Shown piece by piece: positions 1 to 5,509 of a stretch of 9,198 nt of DNA (position 1 is the first letter of the stretch; every line of letters begins with the position of its first letter). Below the pieces are notes generated by a model. The model was not told the origin of the DNA, did not search any database, and saw only the letters and a list, made by a program, of their open reading frames with translations. Position numbers and translations under genes: made by a program. The stretch comes from Alphaproteobacteria bacterium MarineAlpha10_Bin2 (GTDB lineage: Bacteria > Pseudomonadota > Alphaproteobacteria > UBA828): NCBI GenBank assembly GCA_002937555.1, contig PTKB01000096.1, forward strand, positions 1-9,198, written 5' to 3'.

Positions 1-372
1 GGAGAGCACCCATGCATTTTCGGCACCGCTTTCCCGGCTGGTGATTTCGAGGCGGCTCACGGCGGCGATCGAAGGCCAGGCCTCGCCACGAAATCCCAGC
101 GTCGAAATATTTCCGAGATCATCGTCATGCGGCAGTTTCGACGTGGCGTGGCGGGCAATGGCGAGCGGCAATTCCTCGCGCGACATGCCGCGGCCGTCGT
201 CGGAAACCTGAATCAGCGCCCGCCCGCCTTCGCTGACCCGCACCTCGATTTGCTGCGCCCCGGCATCGATGGCGTTTTCGATCAATTCCTTGGCCGCCGA
301 AGCCGGCCGCTCAACGACTTCTCCCGCCGCAATGCGATTGATCACGCCATCCGGAAGAATGCGGATTTTCAT
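1..372 (-). CDS. mutL: DNA mismatch repair protein MutL, N-terminal part (3' end outside window)
   Basis: The first 124 codons of MutL are present, starting at ATG 372-370 and open to the window edge. MutL is the ATP-driven matchmaker of mismatch repair, linking MutS to the downstream nicking and excision enzymes in the cytoplasm. The visible part is the GHKL ATPase domain. It shows INRIAAGEVVERPAS (residues 11-25), the ATPase helix KELIENAIDAGA (28-39) with the general-base Glu29 and Mg-binding Asn33, the DDGRGM loop with Asp58, RHATSK (74-79) and GFRGEA (93-98). The numbering matches E. coli MutL as I recall it. Residue 99 is Trp where Leu is usual (GEAL). The ATG overlaps the pgi stop (ATGA, 369-372), so translation is probably coupled to pgi. 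No clear Shine-Dalgarno is seen. The C-terminal domain, including any endonuclease motif, cannot be judged. Confidence 0.96.
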   Translation of the reverse strand, partial: MKIRILPDGVINRIAAGEVVERPASAAKELIENAIDAGAQQIEVRVSEGGRALIQVSDDGRGMSREELPLAIARHATSKLPHDDDLGNISTLGFRGEAWPSIAAVSRLEITSRESGAENAWVLS

Positions 373-1649
373 GATCGACCGTGCCGCAAATATTCGCGCA
401 CCAATGCCTTGCCTCTTTCGACCGCAGGTTGATCGAACGGATCGATGTTCAAGCATAGCGCAATAATCACCGTTTCCAACATGAAATGCATCATCAAGGC
501 GCCCAGGGCGGCTTCGTCGAGAACCTGCAGAACAATCTCGCGCACCGGACGCCCGGCTTCGCCGAGCGCATCACGCGTGGCGGATGCCTCGGCGGCCATC
601 AATTCGTCGAGGCTCTTTCCGGCGAGATAGTCTGCTCCCGCCATGGCCGCCAACTTCCCGGAGATACGCGGACCGCCAGCCGGCATTCCGACCGTAATCA
701 GGGTAAAAAGTTTATCGGCCGGACCGTCGAGATAGAGTTGTAGCTGGCTATGCTGGTCGGTGGCGCCGCGGGCGACCACCGGCGTCGCGCCGTGCCCCCC
801 CTTGCCGAGCGATTCCGCCCACAACTGACGTTGCCAATGAGCCAAAGCGAGCAGGCGATCATCGTAAGGCATGAATATAGCGGCCGAGAGACGCTGCGCC
901 ATTGCTAAGGCCAATGCCGCTCCGGCGGCGGGCGCCGCATCGGCTGGCTCCGCTGCGCTAAGTGCCGCGTCCAATGCTTCGCTTGCGCCGCGCCGCAGCG
1001 CCCCGGCATCGAGTCCGGAAATCAAGGCCGGCAGCACGCCGACAACGGAAAACACCGAAAACCGCCCGCCCAATTCCGGATCGTGATCCAGCACCGTAAT
1101 GCCCAATCCGCCAGCCAAGTCTCGAAGCGGATTGTCGCCCGGCTCGGTGATGAACAGAAACCGGTCAGCCGGCGCGTGTTTGAGGGCGAGCAAGGTTTGG
1201 GCCAAGGTTTCCGCCGTCGCGCCCGACTTGGAAATAACGACGAAGCCGGTATCCGCCTCATCCGCCAACGCCGCTTCGAGCCGTGCGCTGTTGGGATTGT
1301 CGAGAAACACCAATGTCGTGGTCTCGGTGTCCGCCCGAGCGGCAAGCGCGGTCACTGCCTGGCCACCGAGCGACGCTCCGCCGACGCCAATGACGGCAAT
1401 TTTCTTGAAACGCTCGCGCAATTGGCCAGCCACCCGCCCGAGCACGGGCAAATCATCGCTCTTGTCGGAATAGCGCAGAAACGGATGTGAGCCGGCGGCG
1501 CGCCATGCCGAGAGTTGCGCAAGCGCTGGCGCGGTTCGGGCCAAGGCTTCCGAATAGGCGTCCGGTGTGAGGCCGTCGGGACCTATCTCGGCCGCAAAAC
1601 ATTTACTGATTTGTTGTTCGTATCGCACGGCCGCACCGATGCGCTTCAA
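369..1649 (-). CDS. pgi: Glucose-6-phosphate isomerase, short form
   Basis: This cytoplasmic enzyme interconverts glucose 6-phosphate and fructose 6-phosphate in glycolysis and gluconeogenesis. The 426-residue product carries the SIS-type isomerase motifs in order: IGVGGASLGG (87-96), the phosphate-binding SKSGATAET (140-148), GGRFSVFSVVGVLP (194-207), WAESLGKGG (277-285) with the catalytic-type Glu279, GATDQHSQLQ (295-304) with His300, and QPAVERGK (407-414) with the C-terminal Lys414. It is shorter than the roughly 550-residue E. coli enzyme and close to the compact bacterial forms of about 410-450 residues. Residues 226-252 are a low-complexity Ala-rich stretch. The chosen start is TTG at 1649, because a stop lies nine codons upstream and no in-frame ATG precedes the conserved region. 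A GTG at 1628 is the main alternative. TTG overlaps the TGA of the M16 gene (TTGA, 1646-1649), and the stop overlaps the mutL start (ATGA). The family is clear; a related sugar-phosphate specificity cannot be excluded from sequence alone. Confidence 0.92.
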   Translation of the reverse strand: MKRIGAAVRYEQQISKCFAAEIGPDGLTPDAYSEALARTAPALAQLSAWRAAGSHPFLRYSDKSDDLPVLGRVAGQLRERFKKIAVIGVGGASLGGQAVTALAARADTETTTLVFLDNPNSARLEAALADEADTGFVVISKSGATAETLAQTLLALKHAPADRFLFITEPGDNPLRDLAGGLGITVLDHDPELGGRFSVFSVVGVLPALISGLDAGALRRGASEALDAALSAAEPADAAPAAGAALALAMAQRLSAAIFMPYDDRLLALAHWQRQLWAESLGKGGHGATPVVARGATDQHSQLQLYLDGPADKLFTLITVGMPAGGPRISGKLAAMAGADYLAGKSLDELMAAEASATRDALGEAGRPVREIVLQVLDEAALGALMMHFMLETVIIALCLNIDPFDQPAVERGKALVREYLRHGRS

Positions 1650-3001
1650 GAGCCGTCCGCCGCCAAATCTTCAGGGTCTCCGACGACGACGATGCGCATG
1701 CGCGCCGGATCGAGTAGGCGCCGCGCCACACGGCCAATATCGTCCAGCGTTACCGCCTCCATGTACCCGTTGCGCCGTTCGAGATAATCAATTCCTAAAG
1801 ACTCAAACTGCATTTGCACGAGAATGCCGGCGACTTTGCTGCCGGTATCTAGACGCAGCGGAAAGGCGCCGGTCAGATATTGTTTGGCCACCGATAGCTC
1901 CTCCGCGCTGACGCTTTTTTCAGCCAAGCGGGCGATCTCGGCGCGTATAATATCGAGAGATTGGGCCACGCCATCGTTTCGCGTCGCAACGCCCCCCATA
2001 TAAAGTGCGGCATGCTGTAGCGGCGCCAAATAGCTGTAGACGGAATAGGCCAAGCCGCGCTTCTCGCGCACTTCCTGGTAGAGCCGCGACGTAAAACCCC
2101 CGCCGCCGAGTATATAGTTCATGACATAGGCAGCATAGAAATCGTCATCGTCGCGTTTCAATCCGGGCAAACCGAATATCACCATGCTTTGCATAAGCGG
2201 CATGCGAATAATTTGCGTCGCTCCGGTCGATGGAAACAACGCCTCCGGCACCGAGGCGGGATACGCCTTGGCGGGCAACCCGGCAAGAGCGATATCGATC
2301 AGACGCGCGATCTCGTCCGGCGACACATCGCCCGACGCGCCAACGATGAGATTGTCGCGCGCAAATCGCCCACGCGCCCATTCTCGCAAGTCTGTAGGCG
2401 TGATCGCGCGAACCGCTATTTCCGTTCCGTTAGCACGTTGTGCATAAGGGTGATCCTGAAAAACGTCGCCAAACCAGGTGCGCGCCGCGATATTGCGGGG
2501 ATTGCGTTCTTCGTCAGCGAGAACGCTTAAGATTTGGCCGCGCACCCGTTCGACCGGCGCCGCCTCAAAGCGTGCATCGCCAAGCGCCAAGCCAAGCAGT
2601 TCAAACGCTTCGTCGCGGTTTCGCGTCAGCGTTTGCAGGCTGACGCTAACAAGATCGCGGCTGGCGTTACTGTTGAGATGTATCGCTCGGTTGATGATGG
2701 CTTTTTGGAAGGCCAGGGAATCCAAATCTCCGGCGCCTTCGTCCAACAAGCCCAAGGCAAAATTGGCGAGACCCGATTTACCCGGTGGATCCAACGCCGT
2801 TCCGCCGCGAAATCCGAGCGAGACCGAGATCACTGGAATGTTGGGCTCCTGAACGTACCAAATTTCGATTCCCGCGGGCGTTACGATGCGCTGTACTTTG
2901 GCGATTGGCGCGGCGGCCACCAGTGCGGGAAAGACAAAAACAAATAGGATGAGGCAAAGCCCCAACGCGAACCGCCGCACCACCGCAGTAAAAGCAAACA
3001 T
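1646..3001 (-). CDS. M16 family peptidase-like protein, non-catalytic subunit (exported)
   Basis: This 451-residue protein belongs to the M16 (pitrilysin / processing peptidase) family. It begins with a signal peptide: a basic start (RR at 9-10), a hydrophobic core at about 11-29, and a likely cleavage near Ala-Ala-Ala31 before Pro32. It is therefore probably periplasmic. At the place of the zinc motif HxxEH it has N80-F-A-L83-G84 within GLANFALGLLDEG (77-89), so all three motif residues are lost and it should not bind catalytic zinc. The second M16 domain keeps the strong GGGGFTSRLYQEVREKRGLAY block (about 299-319), which holds the Arg/Tyr substrate-binding pair of the family. The neighbouring upstream gene has the opposite pattern, so the two probably form a heterodimer, as described for the Sphingomonas sp. 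A1 M16B proteins SPH2681/SPH2682. ATG at 3001 lies three bases after the upstream stop, and the gene ends in the TTGA overlap with pgi. Substrate unknown. Confidence 0.92.
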   Translation of the reverse strand: MFAFTAVVRRFALGLCLILFVFVFPALVAAAPIAKVQRIVTPAGIEIWYVQEPNIPVISVSLGFRGGTALDPPGKSGLANFALGLLDEGAGDLDSLAFQKAIINRAIHLNSNASRDLVSVSLQTLTRNRDEAFELLGLALGDARFEAAPVERVRGQILSVLADEERNPRNIAARTWFGDVFQDHPYAQRANGTEIAVRAITPTDLREWARGRFARDNLIVGASGDVSPDEIARLIDIALAGLPAKAYPASVPEALFPSTGATQIIRMPLMQSMVIFGLPGLKRDDDDFYAAYVMNYILGGGGFTSRLYQEVREKRGLAYSVYSYLAPLQHAALYMGGVATRNDGVAQSLDIIRAEIARLAEKSVSAEELSVAKQYLTGAFPLRLDTGSKVAGILVQMQFESLGIDYLERRNGYMEAVTLDDIGRVARRLLDPARMRIVVVGDPEDLAADGS

Positions 3002-3013
3002 TCCTTAGCCCTC
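3002..3013 (-). promoter_or_regulatory. Ribosome binding site of the non-catalytic M16 gene
   Basis: On the minus strand GAGGG (3013-3009) lies seven bases before the ATG at 3001, inside the last codons of the upstream M16 gene. A second purine run, AAGGA, abuts the start codon across the TAA stop. The good spacing of GAGGG supports the ATG at 3001 and tight coupling of the two M16 subunits. Confidence 0.6.
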
Positions 3014-4378
3014 TTCGGCAGGCAATAAGATGCCGGTCACCGAAAGTTCCAGCCGCAACACTGCGCGCGCTGCCGCCATGACCCGCTCGCGCGTCACCGC
3101 CGCCACCCGGTCTGGCCAACTTTCGATATCTTCGACGCTCAATCCAACGCTCATTGCATTGCCGAATATGCTGGCAACCGATTGGGGATTGTCGAGTGTA
3201 TAAACCACGGCGTCCTGCATCCGCCCTTTCGCGGACGCAACTTCCTCTTCGCTCGGACCGTTCAACAGCAGCTCGGCAATCGTTTCGTCGATTGCCGCTT
3301 CGACTTCGGTAATAGAGACACCCGGCAATGCATCGGCGTAAACATAGAAACGCGACGTATCAAGTGCCAACGCCTGATAGGACGAGCCCGCCCAAGCCGC
3401 AAGAGGGCGCTCGACCACCAGCGCTTGATAGAGGCGGCTGGTTGACTTGCTACCGAGAATTTCGGCGAAAACCTGCAACGCGACACTGTCACCGCCTTCC
3501 GTGCCATGCCCTGGCGCGAGATAACTTCTGGTGAGGGACGGCTGAGCGACACGCGCGTCGGTGAAGCTCACCCGGCGCGGGCTGATTTGTGGCGGCTCTT
3601 CAGGGCGACGGCGTGGCGGCACGCCGGCTGCTGGAATGACGCCGTAATATTTCTCGGCGAGAGGTTTTAGTTCCGCTGCCGAAATATCACCGGCGACAAC
3701 CAGGATCGCGTTATCCGGCGCGTAGTAGCGCCGATAGAAGGCAAGCGCGTCTTCATGGTTGAGGGTTTCGATTTCGTGCCGCCAGCCGATGATCGGCGTG
3801 CCGTAGGGATGGCGTAGAAATTGCGCCGCGCTGATTTGCTCGGCGAGGAGAGACGAAGGCTGGTTGTCGGTGCGGGCGCTTCGTTCCTCAAGAATGACAT
3901 CGCGCTCAGGGCGAACGATCTCCTCGTCCAACACCAGGCCACGAATTCGCCCGGCCTCGAGTTCCATCACGATTTCCAGCCGGTCGCGCGCCACGCGCTG
4001 AAAATACCCGGTATAGTCCCACGACGTGAAGGCATTCTCCTGGCCGCCATTGCGCGCCACGATGCGCGAAAATTCGCCCGCCTCCAGTTTATCGGTCGCC
4101 TTGAACATCAGATGCTCGAGAAAATGTGCGATGCCGGATTTACCGACCGGATCATCGGCCGAGCCAGCGCGATACCACATCATATGAACGACGATCGGCG
4201 CCCGGTGATTGGGAATAACCACCACCTGCAGGCCATTATCGAGTTCAAAATATTCCGAATTAAACGGACCGGCGGTAGACGCACGCGGATGAGAGAGCGC
4301 AACAATCGAGATCGCGAGCGCGATGAACAATATCCGCACGGCACACAATTTCGCGCGCCAAACGGAAAATCGATTCAT
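3005..4378 (-). CDS. M16 family zinc metallopeptidase, catalytic subunit (exported)
   Basis: This is a zinc-dependent peptidase of the pitrilysin / processing-peptidase family, 457 residues from the ATG at 4378. An N-terminal signal peptide is visible (basic residues to Arg15, hydrophobic core at about 16-28, likely cleavage after Ala36 in STA), so it acts in the periplasm. The inverted zinc motif HFLEH is at 85-89 within SGIAHFLEHLMF, with His85 and His89 as ligands and Glu88 as the base. The third ligand is Glu164 or Glu165 in PERDVILEER, at the expected distance of about 75 residues. ENAFTSWDYTGYF (114-126) is also typical. In the second domain the usual RGLAY block is degraded to RPLAAW, so the Arg/Tyr site is probably missing and is supplied by the next gene's product. 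The frame stays open upstream to a TTG at 4414, which would give 12 more residues and overlap the lipoprotein gene. I prefer the ATG because a normal signal peptide starts there, though no good Shine-Dalgarno precedes it. Substrate unknown. Confidence 0.92.
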   Translation of the reverse strand: MNRFSVWRAKLCAVRILFIALAISIVALSHPRASTAGPFNSEYFELDNGLQVVVIPNHRAPIVVHMMWYRAGSADDPVGKSGIAHFLEHLMFKATDKLEAGEFSRIVARNGGQENAFTSWDYTGYFQRVARDRLEIVMELEAGRIRGLVLDEEIVRPERDVILEERSARTDNQPSSLLAEQISAAQFLRHPYGTPIIGWRHEIETLNHEDALAFYRRYYAPDNAILVVAGDISAAELKPLAEKYYGVIPAAGVPPRRRPEEPPQISPRRVSFTDARVAQPSLTRSYLAPGHGTEGGDSVALQVFAEILGSKSTSRLYQALVVERPLAAWAGSSYQALALDTSRFYVYADALPGVSITEVEAAIDETIAELLLNGPSEEEVASAKGRMQDAVVYTLDNPQSVASIFGNAMSVGLSVEDIESWPDRVAAVTRERVMAAARAVLRLELSVTGILLPAEEG

Positions 4379-4397
4379 TTGCGCAACGCACACCGGC

Positions 4398-4994
4398 TCA
4401 GAATATTCCTTCAAAGATCGCCTTTTCCCGGCGTTCGATTACCGGCGTGTCGCCGGTATTGGGAGGCAAGCCCAAGGCGGCATTTTCGCTCAGCCGCTGC
4501 GCCTCTTCTCCGGCATCGATGGATTCGCCGAGTGGCTCTTCAGCACGCCAAAAGAGCAGGGATTCGAAAAAGCCCTCACCTTCCTGCGCATAGATGGTGA
4601 ATTCCTCGTTGATCTCGCGTTTGATATTCGGATTCGTCTCCAATGCGTCCGCCTGGCGCAACAACGCGTATTCGCCTTCGCTTTCCAATCGGGAAGACGC
4701 GACGTCGGCCTCGCTGTCACGGTTAAATACGGTATTTTCCGCCTGCTGTCGGATCGGCTCCTCTTGCGGGCGCTGGGCACCTGGGCGCGGTGGACGCAAG
4801 GTGTAATCCGGCGGCAGCGTGAGCGGTGCATTGCGAACAACCGCAAATTCATCCGGAGACTGTTTACCGAAACCGAGCGATTTCCCGACGCCGCCGCATC
4901 CCGCCAAGCCGCCGACCGCAAGCATGGCGGCGAGCGCCGGCAAAAAAGTCAGATTCCGGGCGGCTGTCGCGGCCCTGCCGGAAAATTTCAGCAT
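4398..4994 (-). CDS. DUF3035-type lipoprotein of unknown function
   Basis: This 198-residue lipoprotein starts at ATG 4994, five bases after the lspA stop. The signal sequence has basic residues (Lys3, Arg7, Arg13), a hydrophobic stretch at about 16-30 and the lipobox L30-A-G-C33. Cys33 should be lipidated and become the new N-terminus. The next residue is Gly rather than Asp, which favours outer-membrane sorting. After it come the features I associate with DUF3035: PDEFAVV (47-53), then APL and PPDYTLRPP (61-69), followed by a Pro/Gln/Arg-rich and then Glu-rich polar region with no further membrane segment. The C-terminus (about 150-198) is acidic with short hydrophobic patches. The function is unknown. 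The position between the lipoprotein signal peptidase gene and two exported peptidase genes suggests an envelope role, perhaps as a partner of the M16 pair. That is inference. The family assignment rests on memory of the motif pattern. Confidence 0.85.
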   Translation of the reverse strand: MLKFSGRAATAARNLTFLPALAAMLAVGGLAGCGGVGKSLGFGKQSPDEFAVVRNAPLTLPPDYTLRPPRPGAQRPQEEPIRQQAENTVFNRDSEADVASSRLESEGEYALLRQADALETNPNIKREINEEFTIYAQEGEGFFESLLFWRAEEPLGESIDAGEEAQRLSENAALGLPPNTGDTPVIERREKAIFEGIF

Positions 4995-4999
4995 GCCTT

Positions 5000-5470
5000 C
5001 TATTTAGGCTTTTTCGCCGTTCCGAACAACCCGTCGATCAACAACATCGCCACACCCACGGTAATTGCCGCATCGGCCATATTGAAGGCCGGCCAGTGCC
5101 AAGTGGAAACATGAAAATCGATAAAGTCGATGACCCAGCCAAGGCGAAGGCGGTCGATCACATTGCCCAGTGCGCCGCCGATGATAAGGCCGAGGGCGAG
5201 TGCCGGCCAGCGCCGCGTTACGCGGCTCAGCCAAAAACCGAGGCCGATGGAAACGATCAGCGCGAAGGCTGATATCAGCCACACGCCAATCGAGCCCTCG
5301 CCCTGGAACAGACCGAAGCTGATACCCCGGTTTTCCACCGGAACGAGATCGAGAAAACCGAGCAGTTCGACACGCCTTGGCGGCTGCCAAAGGCTGTCGT
5401 GAACGATCAATTTTGTGACTTGATCCAGGATGAGCGCCAGCACAATGACCGGCAGACCGAAGCGGATCAT
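5000..5470 (-). CDS. lspA: Lipoprotein signal peptidase (signal peptidase II)
   Basis: LspA is the inner-membrane aspartyl peptidase that removes the signal peptide of prolipoproteins after the lipobox Cys has been diacylated by Lgt. The 156-residue length is normal for the family. Four hydrophobic segments are visible (about 4-23, 60-80, 89-105 and 135-149). Conserved blocks are LDQVTK (15-20), VENRGISFG (45-53), GGALGNVIDRL (98-108) with catalytic Asp106, and FNMADAAI (129-136) with catalytic Asp133. VENRGISFG replaces the more common VxNxGAAFG. ATG at 5470 has a strong GGGAGG five bases upstream. The gene follows ileS by 39 bases, as in the widespread proteobacterial ileS-lspA linkage, and is followed at once by a lipoprotein gene whose product would be a substrate. 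Confidence 0.97.
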   Translation of the reverse strand: MIRFGLPVIVLALILDQVTKLIVHDSLWQPPRRVELLGFLDLVPVENRGISFGLFQGEGSIGVWLISAFALIVSIGLGFWLSRVTRRWPALALGLIIGGALGNVIDRLRLGWVIDFIDFHVSTWHWPAFNMADAAITVGVAMLLIDGLFGTAKKPK

Positions 5471-5475
5471 GCCCG

Positions 5476-5492
5476 CCTCCCGATCTCCCGAT
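5476..5492 (-). promoter_or_regulatory. lspA ribosome binding site made of a tandem 8-base repeat
   Basis: On the minus strand the octamer ATCGGGAG occurs twice in direct tandem (5492-5485 and 5484-5477), followed by G. The proximal copy gives GGGAGG at 5481-5476, five bases before the lspA ATG, and is the best Shine-Dalgarno in the window. The distal copy is a second SD-like core, too far from the ATG to be used directly. This lies in the only gap longer than 20 bases in the block. Confidence 0.65.
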
Positions 5493-5509
5493 GGACGCTC
5501 ACAATCCGC

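Noticed and set aside
4379..4386. 8-base palindrome TTGCGCAA just before the catalytic M16 start
   Set aside because: Short, single and expected by chance in GC-rich sequence; no operator pair or promoter seen.
3821..4600. Plus-strand open frame of 259 codons antisense to the catalytic M16 gene
   Set aside because: No motif or credible start context, and it lies fully opposite a gene with a complete zinc site and signal peptide.
4323..5114. Long plus-strand open frame of 263 codons antisense to the DUF3035 lipoprotein gene and part of lspA
   Set aside because: It is basic and Arg-rich with no recognisable motif, and it runs opposite well-supported genes; long antisense frames are common in GC-rich codon usage.
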